A stretch of DNA of 21,500 nt from the IMG/VR virus record IMGVR_UViG_3300042468_000821, positions 1 to 21,500 of that record. One strand, written 5' to 3'. The notes beneath the pieces were generated by a model. That model made no database searches and was not told where the DNA came from. It saw only the letters and a list, made by a program, of their open reading frames with translations. Below, one piece after another: positions 7,309 to 13,746 of the stretch. The position numbers and the translations under genes are program-made. This DNA comes from a virus. Each line of letters opens with the position of its first letter. Position 1 is the stretch's first letter.

Positions 7309-7836
7309 TTACGCAGCCCTCCGGTTCAAGACAGGTATCTCCGAGTTCGCCGAGATGGCAACGCACTTCGGCTTGGCCTTCACGGTCACCGTCTGGCCCA
7401 TCAGGGTGGTGAACGTGCGGGGTTCGACCGGCAGCGCAATGTAGGCTGCCGTGGGTGTGACGCGCTCGACGCGCACCGGTCGGCCGTCGTAGCGGACGAG
7501 GTCGCCGGTGCGGAGGCGGGTGAGTTGCTGGTTGAAGTTCCAGCGGATGGTGGGCAGCGAGCGCTGGTGCGGAACGCGCCGCTCGTTGTCGTAGTGGGCA
7601 TGCACACAATGCGTTCCATCCGGCGTGTGCCCATTGTAGTGCGCGCGGCCGGACGAGAACTTCGTGCTGCCGCCCTCACGAATCCAAGCGATCACATCCT
7701 GCGCCTGCTCCTCGGTTGCGAAGTAGATCCACTCCCAATTTCCACCGCCATCGCGGGAGATGTATTTGTGCGGGCATTGGTCTTGTTGCGCAGCCGTGGT
7801 GTTCGCTGCGTCCGTTGTGGTGTATGTGTTTTGCAT
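7309..7836 (-). CDS. Hypothetical protein with SH3-like segment
   Basis: This 175-residue protein begins MQNTYTTTDAANTT. The middle reads like an alpha/beta domain (WEWIYFATEEQAQDVIAWI) and the second half contains a small beta-barrel-like stretch (RTGDLVRYDGRPVRVERV). Function unknown. The frame is open further upstream, but the ATG at 7836 is preferred because a strong promoter, TTGACA-17 bp-TAAAGT, ends 10 bp before it. The mRNA would then start about 4 nt from the ATG, essentially leaderless. The three-part repeat lies inside this promoter, so repression by a phage factor is expected. Confidence 0.7.
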   Translation of the reverse strand: MQNTYTTTDAANTTAAQQDQCPHKYISRDGGGNWEWIYFATEEQAQDVIAWIREGGSTKFSSGRAHYNGHTPDGTHCVHAHYDNERRVPHQRSLPTIRWNFNQQLTRLRTGDLVRYDGRPVRVERVTPTAAYIALPVEPRTFTTLMGQTVTVKAKPKCVAISANSEIPVLNRRAA

Positions 7837-7842
7837 AACAGT

Positions 7843-7875
7843 GAGGACTTTAGAGGACGACTGTGGACGTGTCAA
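7843..7875 (-). promoter_or_regulatory. Promoter-operator with three-part repeat (site 2)
   Basis: On the minus strand the -35 is TTGACA (7875-7870) and the -10 is TAAAGT (7852-7847), with a 17-bp spacer, close to sigma70 consensus. Three hexamers lie over the spacer, -10 and downstream region: on the plus strand GAGGAC at 7843, GAGGAC at 7853 and GTGGAC at 7863, exactly 10 bp apart. The predicted start is about 4 bases from the ATG at 7836. Bound protein would cover the -10, so repression is the simplest reading. The promoter overlaps the 3' end of the upstream gene. Confidence 0.72.
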
Positions 7876-8446
7876 ATAAATATTTTGAGGCGGGTTCCCC
7901 TGCCCCGACCGGCGCCGCCGCCGACTTGGCGGGGCGCTTGGCAACGGTGCCGGACTTGGTGAGCGTGGACTGGTATGCCAGCGCTGTCCGGCGCAGGTCC
8001 GCCCTCTGCTCGGCCGTCAAGGAGAAGCGCGCCCTGCTTTGCCCAAGAAAGCCGCCCTGCGTGTATTTTTTGCCGTCCTTGAACACGGCGTGAACGCGGA
8101 CGCACTTGAGGTCAGGCGAAGAGATGTGTCCGGCCTCCGCGCCGGTCAGGTGCTCAACTGACTCAACCTGTGCCCAGCCAGAGGGCATGCTGAATGATCC
8201 GGCCGAGACACCCTCCGAAAAGATCCAGTCACCGGCTTGGAAGTCTTCGAGCGGCTTGCGGCGGCGCTCGTCCAGCCACGTCTGCGCAGCGCGGCCGCGT
8301 TTGGTAAGCGTGGCCCCGCGGCCGTGGCACTTGAAGCACACGCCGCCGTAGACGGAGTACGGCATGCGTCCGTCGCCGCCACAGCGCGTGCAGGTTGTGT
8401 TTTCAAATAGCAGCTTGCGCTGCGCCGGTTGGGTTTGTGTGTTCAT
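7850..8446 (-). CDS. DnaJ-type zinc-finger protein
   Basis: This 198-residue protein carries a CxxCxGxG pair typical of DnaJ-type zinc fingers: C19-C22 (CTRCGGDG) and C37-C40 (CFKCHGRG), likely one zinc site. There is no J domain, so it is not a DnaJ chaperone. The rest (EDFQAGDWIFSEGV, then a basic Ala-rich tail) is unassigned. No SD is visible before the ATG at 8446; the upstream bases are CA-rich. Its last codons run through the promoter-operator of the next gene, so its C-terminus is constrained by, or is a by-product of, that regulatory DNA. Confidence 0.7.
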   Translation of the reverse strand: MNTQTQPAQRKLLFENTTCTRCGGDGRMPYSVYGGVCFKCHGRGATLTKRGRAAQTWLDERRRKPLEDFQAGDWIFSEGVSAGSFSMPSGWAQVESVEHLTGAEAGHISSPDLKCVRVHAVFKDGKKYTQGGFLGQSRARFSLTAEQRADLRRTALAYQSTLTKSGTVAKRPAKSAAAPVGAGEPASKYLFDTSTVVL

Positions 8447-8469
8447 GTGGTGTGGTGGTTAGTGGTTGT

Positions 8470-8490
8470 GCGCGGGGATTGGACCCGCGC
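8470..8490. terminator. GC-rich stem-loop between leftward genes
   Basis: GCGCGGG (8470-8476) pairs perfectly with CCCGCGC (8484-8490) around a 7-nt loop. It sits in the 52-base gap between two leftward genes. There is no T-run, so it may be a partial terminator or an mRNA-stability structure that sets different levels for the two genes. Confidence 0.4.
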
Positions 8491-8498
8491 GGGTTGAA

Positions 8499-8864
8499 TT
8501 AGGCAGCGAGCGTTCCGAGTTGTTTGCGGTTTTTGAACCACTTGCGACCATCCTGCGTCTTGGGGATGCGCAGGTTGTTATCGATGCGAATCTCGTCACC
8601 GACGATGTGGGCGACCGAGAACGGCGAGTCGCTGAGGCAGCTCATGAAAGGCTCGAACTTGTGGAGCAAGTCGATGTCCGCGCTGTAGACGTAGTAGACG
8701 TCGCCATTGTCGAGCACCGCCGCTTGGCTGCAGTGGCGGTCGATGTCGGCAATCGTGCGCTTGGCTTCGGCAGGATTGTAGCTGAGGTCCATGCCGCTGG
8801 CGGCGACTGCGTCAGCGAGCTTGGTGTGGTGGCTTTTGATTTGGTGTGTGGTGTGTGTATTCAT
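8499..8864 (-). CDS. Hypothetical protein under repeat-controlled promoter
   Basis: This 121-residue protein begins MNTHTTHQIKSHHTKLADAV. The rest is mixed alpha/beta (DNGDVYYVYSADIDLLHKFEPF) with a basic end (DGRKWFKNRKQLG). Family not recognised. The start at 8864 is chosen over an upstream ATG at 8903 because the promoter TTGTGC-17 bp-TAATGT ends 11 bp before it. The start-proximal sequence is nearly identical to that of the gene starting at 7836, including the 10 bases before the ATG. Both genes therefore share one control signal. Confidence 0.68.
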   Translation of the reverse strand: MNTHTTHQIKSHHTKLADAVAASGMDLSYNPAEAKRTIADIDRHCSQAAVLDNGDVYYVYSADIDLLHKFEPFMSCLSDSPFSVAHIVGDEIRIDNNLRIPKTQDGRKWFKNRKQLGTLAA

Positions 8865-8870
8865 TACAGT

Positions 8871-8903
8871 GAGGACATTAGCGGACATCTGTGGACTGCA
8901 CAA
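8871..8903 (-). promoter_or_regulatory. Promoter-operator with three-part repeat (site 3)
   Basis: On the minus strand the -35 is TTGTGC (8903-8898), the spacer 17 bp, and the -10 is TAATGT (8880-8875). On the plus strand the repeats are GAGGAC (8871), GCGGAC (8881) and GTGGAC (8891), again at 10-bp spacing. The distance from the first base of the -35 to the ATG is 39 bp, identical to the promoter before 7836. The transcript would be essentially leaderless. Confidence 0.7.
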
Positions 8904-8963
8904 GGAATATTTTAGCCCTTACATGAAAAAGTGCCTTTTACTCTGTAAATCAGGCCAAAAAAA

Positions 8964-9224
8964 TTACTGCTCGGCGAGAAACTGCTGCAGTTTTTCCTGC
9001 GTTTGCTTGAGGTGCCGCACCGTCATGCCTCGGAACTGGTCCGTGAGCGGCCCTCCGAATGCCTCCTCGCAGTCGAGAAAGAATTCGAGCGCCATCTGCG
9101 CATACCGGTTGTTGCTCACGCGGTGCGCGGGCGCAGCTCGCATGATTCTGGCGTGTAGCGTGGGCAGAAGCGAAACCGTGACGCGCTTGCTGTCGGGACG
9201 TGCTGCCCTTGTTTTGGTTTTCAT
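8964..9224 (-). CDS. Ribbon-helix-helix DNA-binding protein
   Basis: This 86-residue protein has a basic N-terminus followed by a beta-strand and two helices in the order of Arc/MetJ/CopG-type RHH proteins: SKRVTVSLLPTLHARIMRAA (about 12-31), then NNRYAQMALEFFLD. A C-terminal helix (about 62-86) may mediate oligomerisation. RHH dimers insert the paired strands into the major groove and often bind cooperatively to phased short repeats. The three-part repeat covers its own start region, suggesting autoregulation. It is divergent from the excisionase-like gene, the layout of a lysis-lysogeny switch. The start at 9224 is preferred over a longer frame because the repeat and a TTGACA element lie just upstream. 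Confidence 0.75.
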   Translation of the reverse strand: MKTKTRAARPDSKRVTVSLLPTLHARIMRAAPAHRVSNNRYAQMALEFFLDCEEAFGGPLTDQFRGMTVRHLKQTQEKLQQFLAEQ

Positions 9225-9226
9225 AC

Positions 9227-9262
9227 GTCCGCAAACGTCCGCCCAAGTCCTCACGATGTCAA
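9227..9262 (-). promoter_or_regulatory. Control region with three-part repeat (site 4)
   Basis: On the plus strand the hexamers are GTCCGC (9227), GTCCGC (9237) and GTCCTC (9247), 10 bp apart. On the minus strand TTGACA lies at 9262-9257, 38 bp from the RHH gene's ATG, nearly the same as in the other two promoters (39 bp). The -10 is poor (GACGTT at 17 bp). The repeat polarity is opposite to sites 2 and 3 relative to transcription. Likely the autoregulated RHH promoter and part of the switch facing the rightward genes. The rest of the gap to 9374 contains one more GTCCGC (9336-9341) but no clear rightward promoter. Confidence 0.6.
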
Positions 9263-9374
9263 CACCGGCCCATGCGCCGGACATGGGGTCTTCACCCTAT
9301 GACGCACGCCCCCCAAAAAAAAGATTTGCACGCCGGTCCGCATTGTGTGCACCTTTGCATACGCCATTACTTTT

Positions 9375-9566
9375 ATGACCACACCTCTTGTACTAACTGT
9401 CACCGAAGCGGCCAAAGCTGTCCGCTGCCGCCGCACCGTCCTCGAAGACTTCATCCGCACCGGAGAACTCACCGCGTTCTCGGTGGGCGGACAACGAGGG
9501 ACGCGCATCTCTCACCGCGCGCTCGAAGCCTTCATGACCAAGCGCGCCCTGCGCACCAGCAAGTAA
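9375..9566 (+). CDS. Excisionase / MerR-like HTH protein
   Basis: This 63-residue protein begins with the helix-turn-helix of the excisionase and MerR-like winged-helix families: LTVTEAAKAVRCRRTVLEDFIRTGEL, a wing with GGQRGTRIS, and a closing helix HRALEAFMTKR. Such proteins bend att DNA to direct excision, and some, like P2 Cox, also repress lysogeny promoters. It is the first rightward gene, divergent from the RHH gene, and an alternative candidate for binding the three-part repeats, including the one next to attP. No SD precedes the ATG. Confidence 0.7.
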   Translation: MTTPLVLTVTEAAKAVRCRRTVLEDFIRTGELTAFSVGGQRGTRISHRALEAFMTKRALRTSK

Positions 9567-9571
9567 CCTTT

Positions 9572-9703
9572 ATGACAAACACACCCACCATGCTCGAAGC
9601 ACTGAGCTACCTCACCGACACGACGTTTGTGTCCGTCGTCGCGCTGACGTTCAGCGTGTTCCTCGCCCTCGAAGCCATCAACCGCATCGGAGGACGGTCA
9701 TGA
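9572..9703 (+). CDS. Small single-pass membrane protein
   Basis: This 43-residue protein has one predicted membrane span (about 20-36, FVSVVALTFSVFLALEA) and a short basic tail. It lies 5 bases after the excisionase-like gene and overlaps the next gene at ATGA. There is no SD. The family is not recognised; an early membrane-acting phage peptide is possible. Confidence 0.55.
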   Translation: MTNTPTMLEALSYLTDTTFVSVVALTFSVFLALEAINRIGGRS

Positions 9704-10005
9704 TCGACATGAGCTACTACCAGCAGGAGATGTGCGAGTGCGGAGACCCTGAGTGCCTCGGCTCAACGCACGTCGCCGCGGCGATGGTGCAGACACTGCC
9801 GGTCCTGCGCGCCCCCATGCAAAGACTGCTCAACGAGCGCGACGAGGCGCGCCGGATGTGCGAGGTGCTGGCCGCGGCGCTGCCGGACCTAGCGCACGTC
9901 ACGACCTCGCCCAAGGCGATGGCCGCGGCGAGCAATGAGATCCACACCGCGCTGCTTGCCTATGTGAAGCTGCGCAAGGGTTGGGATGAAGGGAGCGCGA
10001 AGTGA
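9700..10005 (+). CDS. Hypothetical protein with Cys-rich N-terminus
   Basis: This 101-residue protein has an N-terminal CECGDPEC cluster (about 12-19) that may bind metal, followed by helices (MQRLLNERDEARRMCEVLAAAL). Function unknown. The ATG at 9700 has a good SD (GGAGGA) and overlaps the stop of the upstream gene; its own stop overlaps the next GTG. Confidence 0.65.
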   Translation: MIDMSYYQQEMCECGDPECLGSTHVAAAMVQTLPVLRAPMQRLLNERDEARRMCEVLAAALPDLAHVTTSPKAMAAASNEIHTALLAYVKLRKGWDEGSAK

Positions 10006-10328
10006 GCGACGCCGAGCGCATTCAACAGCTCGAAGCGCGACTGCGCAACACCGAAGAGCAGCTCACCACCTACAAGGACAAGATCGACAAGGACGATTTG
10101 ATCCGCTGCCTGCGCGCATCCCGCGACAGCTACCGGAACGAGACCATTCAACTCAAGGACAGGATCGCTGACCTTGAGCAACAGAACGACGGACTGCGCG
10201 ACGACAACATGAAGTGCGACGCGATGATGCGAGAAGCCCGCAGTGAGAGCCGCGACCTAAGAGCGCAGCTTGTCCGCGCCGCATGTGGCGAGATCAACCG
10301 GCTGCAACGCATGGAGGTCGCAGCATGA
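10002..10328 (+). CDS. Coiled-coil protein
   Basis: This 108-residue protein is almost entirely predicted coiled coil: repeated heptad-like hydrophobics from about residue 5 to 95 (RIQQLEARLRNTEEQL, DRIADLEQQNDGLRDDN). Start is GTG at 10002 within a GTGA overlap and behind an AAGGGAG SD. Small coiled-coil proteins are common among phage early genes; the partner is unknown. Confidence 0.65.
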   Translation: MSDAERIQQLEARLRNTEEQLTTYKDKIDKDDLIRCLRASRDSYRNETIQLKDRIADLEQQNDGLRDDNMKCDAMMREARSESRDLRAQLVRAACGEINRLQRMEVAA

Positions 10329-10642
10329 CGACCGCGCACCGACTCACCCACCGCGCCAAGGCGTTCAGCCTTGAGACCTACGAGAGCAGCTCCCGCTGGC
10401 GCTCGAATGCGGCCATGGCCATGGATCGCGTGAGCGACGGCACTGAGATCCTTGCCGACCTCGTAGACCATGTCTCGCGCGCTTTCCGCAAGGGACGCGC
10501 GTCCGCTCACCTCACCCGCAAAGAAGCCTACTTTGCGGCGCACGCATCCGGTCGCCGCGAAGCCTTCATGAGTGGCTACCGATTTGCCCTGAGATACCAA
10601 CGCCCAAGCCTAACCCCACATGAATATCGGAAAGAAAACTAA
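10325..10642 (+). CDS. Hypothetical early protein
   Basis: This 105-residue, basic, mostly helical protein contains EAYFAAHASGRREAFMSGYRF near the C-terminus. Family not recognised. ATG at 10325 is behind a GGAGG SD and overlaps the previous stop by 4 bases, so the in-frame ATG at 10283 is not preferred. Confidence 0.6.
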   Translation: MTTAHRLTHRAKAFSLETYESSSRWRSNAAMAMDRVSDGTEILADLVDHVSRAFRKGRASAHLTRKEAYFAAHASGRREAFMSGYRFALRYQRPSLTPHEYRKEN

Positions 10643-10730
10643 GACCTATCGAGGTGCCGCCCCAACGGTGCCTGCGCACATCATGCTAGTCATCGCGCAG
10701 CGCATTTGGAGGAAGCGTCGCCGTGGCTGA
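10620..10730 (+). CDS. Very small basic peptide
   Basis: This 36-residue ORF (MNIGKKTKTYRGAAPTVPAH...) has a hydrophobic middle and an Arg-rich end (RIWRKRRRG). It overlaps the preceding gene by 23 bases and the next by 8. No SD is visible. It fills the gap between two better-supported genes, so it may be real, but evidence is thin. Confidence 0.35.
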   Translation: MNIGKKTKTYRGAAPTVPAHIMLVIAQRIWRKRRRG

Positions 10731-10845
10731 CCTCGGCTTCATCTTCATCGGCTTCGCCGCGGGTATGCCTATTGGCGCGCTCGCCGCGTACGGCTTCATG
10801 TTCCTCTGGGCTATCCGGTGCGGGCGCGAGGAGGACGCGGAGTGA
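10723..10845 (+). CDS. Small membrane protein
   Basis: This 40-residue protein is mostly one hydrophobic segment (FIFIGFAAGMPIGALAAYGF, about 6-25) followed by a charged end (RCGREEDAE). GTG start at 10723 follows a GGAGGA SD. The GTGA overlap with the next gene supports translation. Function unknown. Confidence 0.55.
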   Translation: MADLGFIFIGFAAGMPIGALAAYGFMFLWAIRCGREEDAE

Positions 10846-11174
10846 CGACGAACAGCGTCAACCCGAAGACCGGCCTGACGCGGTATCCCGCGGCGCTGTG
10901 CTACTGGAACACCAGCGGCAAGCGCTGGGTGATCCAAAGCCGCGTGCAGGAGCTGTCCAGCGCGCTGCGTCGCATCAAGGGCGCGCGGCGCTTCGGATAC
11001 GCCATCATGGGCGGTCACCTGACCCTCTGGGCGATGGATTGCACCGCGGCCAAGGCCAAGAGCGTGATCAGGGGTCTGACCAAGATTTTGCGCGACATCT
11101 CAGCGCAGAACGCACCGGCTAAAATCAAGCAGGAGCCACTTTGTTTGAGCGGCAGGGTAGGAGGAGCGAAATAA
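10842..11174 (+). CDS. Hypothetical protein
   Basis: This 110-residue protein starts at GTG 10842 behind a strong GAGGAGG SD. The core looks like a small alpha/beta domain (YPAALCYWNTSGKRWVIQSR, then FGYAIMGGHLTLWAMDC), ending in a basic tail. No family is recognised. It is coupled to the small membrane protein upstream by a 4-base overlap. Confidence 0.65.
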   Translation: MTTNSVNPKTGLTRYPAALCYWNTSGKRWVIQSRVQELSSALRRIKGARRFGYAIMGGHLTLWAMDCTAAKAKSVIRGLTKILRDISAQNAPAKIKQEPLCLSGRVGGAK

Positions 11175-11176
11175 TC

Positions 11177-11794
11177 ATGGGAAGACCTAAAACACGCAGC
11201 AAGCCGAAGGGCACAGCGAAGAGCACGAAGCTCATCGAGGCGGAAGACGGACGCACCATCGTGAGCGTCCAAGGCCACACCGGAGAAGACGTCCCACCGG
11301 CCAAGGCCGCGGAGATCCTCGCCGCCCACGTCGCCGGTATGCCCGCCACACGCATCGCACGCGCTTTCAACACGTCCTACCACACCATCATTGCCCTGAT
11401 CCGCAACCGACCAGAAGCGCTAGAGAAGGCACGCCAGACGGCAGCCAACAACTGGAAGACGCTCGCAGCCGTTGGCACCGCCGAATTGCTTGATCGTGTG
11501 CCGGATATGAAAGACCACGGCTTGGTCATTATGTCGGCAGTGGCGACCGAGAAGGCCGAGCTACTCTCAGGCGGCGCCACGCAGCGCGTCGAGCATGTCA
11601 CGGCACCGGCCGCAGAGGCTTGGGATACGTTCGTGGCCGGACTCAAGGCGCGTGGCGATGTGGTGGATGTGGCGTTTGAACCGGTCGAGGTGGGCGGAGA
11701 CACGCCCCAAAAGACCGCTTCCGCCCTCCCGCCGGTCAACTCCACCCCGAAACCGGAGATCATCGATGCTGATGTTCAACGACTTACGCTATAA
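11177..11794 (+). CDS. HTH-containing phage protein
   Basis: This 205-residue protein has a basic N-terminus (MGRPKTRSKPKG) and a homeodomain-like helix-turn-helix at about 45-78 (AAEILAAHVAGMPATRIARAF, then NTSYHTIIALIRNRP), followed by helices and a Pro-rich tail. The ATG at 11177 has GGAGGAGCG upstream. It could be a transcriptional regulator or a small-terminase-like DNA-binding protein; its position far from the large terminase slightly favours a regulator. Confidence 0.65.
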   Translation: MGRPKTRSKPKGTAKSTKLIEAEDGRTIVSVQGHTGEDVPPAKAAEILAAHVAGMPATRIARAFNTSYHTIIALIRNRPEALEKARQTAANNWKTLAAVGTAELLDRVPDMKDHGLVIMSAVATEKAELLSGGATQRVEHVTAPAAEAWDTFVAGLKARGDVVDVAFEPVEVGGDTPQKTASALPPVNSTPKPEIIDADVQRLTL

Positions 11795-11851
11795 CCGAAT
11801 ACTATGTCCAGAATGTATAATGGAGCCACAGCGATTAACCCCTCGCACATT

Positions 11852-11877
11852 CCTCTGTACAGAGGGGGGGGAGGGGG
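11852..11877. other. Perfect palindrome followed by G8AG5 run
   Basis: The gap 11795-11946 has no gene. It holds a perfect 14-bp palindrome CCTCTGTACAGAGG (11852-11865) whose last bases merge into a G8-A-G5 run ending at 11877, followed by a T-rich stretch. It may be a terminator for the upstream operon or an operator. Only two G-runs are present, so a G-quadruplex is not supported. Confidence 0.4.
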
Positions 11878-11946
11878 TCTGACTTGATTTTTTCTTCGCA
11901 AACCCCCGACCGGTAAGCCCTCGCAAAATTTTTCACAAAAACACCC

Positions 11947-12423
11947 ATGCAAAACCTCATCGAAAAAGCCAAAGCCGCCTTCAAGCCTCAACCCCAACCC
12001 GCCCCCAAGCCAGCATCCGGTCCTAATCCGGTGTCCGAACAGGTAGCCGCCCTGCCGGTCGAGCCGGTGACGGCCGCAGAGCCGAAGCCGGAAGCCAGCC
12101 TAGTCGCCGCCCCCAAGTCCGCCAAGGAGCTGGCCGAGGAGACAGCGCGGCAGGTTGGTTTCCGGCAGGGCGACGAGTTCGCCAACATCAGGCTGTGCAA
12201 GGCTCAGACCCCGCGGAACTCGCACATGCTCTACATTGAGAACCTTCCGAACTGGTCAGAGCGGGCGATTTGCTGGGTGAAGGACGCTGAGAGCTGGAAG
12301 CCGGTGTGCCCGCCGCATGACAAGCTGAAGGTTAAATACACCGGCATGGCGAACGCGGACGGCGTTTTGATGTTCGAGTCGTCGGACATCTCGAAGCGCA
12401 ACCGTCTCAGGAGGGCACAATGA
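11947..12423 (+). CDS. Hypothetical protein upstream of initiator
   Basis: This 158-residue protein has a helical start, a Pro/Ala-rich linker (about 14-55), and a C-terminal domain of about 90 residues (FANIRLCKAQTPRNSHMLY, SERAICWVKDAESWKPVC). No family is recognised. There is no SD; the upstream bases are A/C-rich. It overlaps the replication initiator by 4 bases, which suggests a replication-related role. Confidence 0.6.
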   Translation: MQNLIEKAKAAFKPQPQPAPKPASGPNPVSEQVAALPVEPVTAAEPKPEASLVAAPKSAKELAEETARQVGFRQGDEFANIRLCKAQTPRNSHMLYIENLPNWSERAICWVKDAESWKPVCPPHDKLKVKYTGMANADGVLMFESSDISKRNRLRRAQ

Positions 12424-13268
12424 GCGTCGCCGCGACCTCTTACGTCTGGGAGAAGAGCGCGGCGGAAGGCGCCGACCGGCTGGTGCTGCTCGCGCTGGCT
12501 GACTTTGCGGATGAGTACGGCAACTGCTTTGGATCTTGGGGCAAGCTGTGCAGCAAGACGCGCTTGGCTCGCTCAACCGTTGCCCGCTCTTTGCGCCGCC
12601 TGCAGGATTTCGGCGAGCTGGCCATGGTCGAGAAGGGGCATCGCCGCATCGCCGGAAACGGCTCCGAGGCGACCGTTTGGCGCATTGTCGGACTGGCGCC
12701 GGAGATAGGTGTCAAATTGAGACGGGTCCAAAATTTGGACCCAAGTAGTGTCACGATTGGACCCAAGGAGTGTCAGAATCGGACCCCAACTATAAGTAAC
12801 AATAAGGAACATCTATTAGGTGACACTCCGGCGACTCCGTCGCCTTCGCATCCTCCCAAAAAGGACGAGGCAGCAACCGGCGCCCCCGAACCTAAACCGC
12901 GCAAGGCCAAGGTTCCGGTCGAGGTTGTCGGCCCCGATTCGCTTCCCCTACCCCACTCCGGCTCCGGCTTCCACAAATGGTGGGGCGAGTTTTGCGAATT
13001 TCGCACCGGCAAGATCCGCGGGCGAAACAACCCCATGACGTTGCGCGCCGCCAAGATCATCTTGGACGAACTGGCGACCGTCAACGAATGGCAAGCCGTC
13101 GAGGCGATCAAGACCGCCATCGCCTGCGCTTACGTTAAGCCCTACACCGACAAATACCGCGACAAGCGCGGAGGAGTGCATAACCCGCAGCCTCTGCCGC
13201 AGCAGACGTCCGGCCCCAGCGCCCTAGAGCGCAGCCTGCAGCGCGCGCGCATGGAGGTAGCAGCGTGA
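12420..13268 (+). CDS. Replication initiator, lambda O-like, with wHTH
   Basis: This 282-residue protein has an N-terminal winged helix-turn-helix (about 7-80: LVLLALADFADEYGN, SWGKLCSKTRLARSTVARSL, LQDFGELAMV) like that of phage replisome organisers. A Pro-rich linker (about 120-175) leads to a C-terminal helical domain (about 185-265). Known for the class: the initiator binds iterons within its own gene and recruits helicase. Here iterons lie exactly in the part encoding the linker, and a DnaB-like helicase gene is downstream. A strong AGGAGG SD precedes the ATG. Family membership is inferred from architecture. Confidence 0.72.
   Translation: MSVAATSYVWEKSAAEGADRLVLLALADFADEYGNCFGSWGKLCSKTRLARSTVARSLRRLQDFGELAMVEKGHRRIAGNGSEATVWRIVGLAPEIGVKLRRVQNLDPSSVTIGPKECQNRTPTISNNKEHLLGDTPATPSPSHPPKKDEAATGAPEPKPRKAKVPVEVVGPDSLPLPHSGSGFHKWWGEFCEFRTGKIRGRNNPMTLRAAKIILDELATVNEWQAVEAIKTAIACAYVKPYTDKYRDKRGGVHNPQPLPQQTSGPSALERSLQRARMEVAA
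12724..12829 (+). repeat. Iteron cluster, candidate replication origin
   Basis: Two 22-bp direct repeats (12735-12756 and 12757-12778) start TTGGACCCAAG and share AGTGTCA, differing at only three positions. A partial third copy starts at 12779. An inverted copy of the first part, GGGTCCAAA, lies at 12724-12732. GGAGTGTCA (12767-12775) recurs inverted at 12821-12829. AT-rich DNA (12791-12820) lies between, as expected of an unwinding element. The cluster is inside the initiator gene, as in lambda ori. Confidence 0.7.
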
Positions 13269-13735
13269 TAAACCGGATGGCCGAGTTTGACCTGTCGGCG
13301 TGCCGCAAAGGCGAGATCTCCGAGCAACTGTTTGCGGTCGGCGCCATGGTCCGCGACTTTGAGATTTTCGCACCGCGCGGGCACTCACAGACAGCCGACC
13401 TGTGCATTATCAAGGCGGGTCAGCGCCCGCTCATGGTGCAGGTCAAGACCGCTTACTTTGACGGCGTGCGCGGTGAGTATTCTATAAACGTCGGACGAGG
13501 GCGCTCAAGCAAGTCAGCCTACCTAAAGGGCGACTTTGACATCCTCGCCGCTTACCTGCCGGATCGAAATCAGTTTGTGCTTTGGACGCTCGAAGATCTG
13601 AAAGGGCGCAAAAAGGTCCGCTACTCCCCCACAAGACATCGAGCACCCAATAACTGGGACTTGCTAGACGATGTTGCACAATCGCTAACTAATTCTAGGG
13701 GTATGACAGCCCCTGTCCCACCCCCTTCTTTATAG
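13265..13735 (+). CDS. PD-(D/E)XK nuclease-like protein
   Basis: This 156-residue protein has the spacing of a PD-(D/E)XK fold: Glu in KGEISEQLF (E17/E20), Asp in TADLCIIK (D45) and QVK (Q59, K61), with Gln replacing the usual Glu. Such folds occur in resolvases, homing endonucleases and restriction enzymes. GTG start at 13265 follows a GGAGG SD and overlaps the initiator stop. Substrate unknown; a role in phage DNA processing is plausible. Confidence 0.65.
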   Translation: MINRMAEFDLSACRKGEISEQLFAVGAMVRDFEIFAPRGHSQTADLCIIKAGQRPLMVQVKTAYFDGVRGEYSINVGRGRSSKSAYLKGDFDILAAYLPDRNQFVLWTLEDLKGRKKVRYSPTRHRAPNNWDLLDDVAQSLTNSRGMTAPVPPPSL

Positions 13736-13746
13736 TTTCCCACATC

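Noticed and set aside
7138-7962. Rightward 274-codon ORF opposite the leftward cluster
   Set aside because: It is antisense to genes with promoter, start and coupling evidence; its composition is Arg/Val-rich without domains.
7843-8896. LexA-type SOS boxes as an explanation for the GTCC repeats
   Set aside because: The hexamers are direct repeats at 10-bp spacing, not the inverted CTGT-N8-ACAG arrangement.
11862-11877. G-quadruplex
   Set aside because: Only two G-runs are present; four tracts of three or more separated by loops are not clearly available except by splitting one homopolymer.
12724-12829. CRISPR-like direct repeats
   Set aside because: Repeats are adjacent with no spacers and lie inside a coding gene; iterons explain them better.
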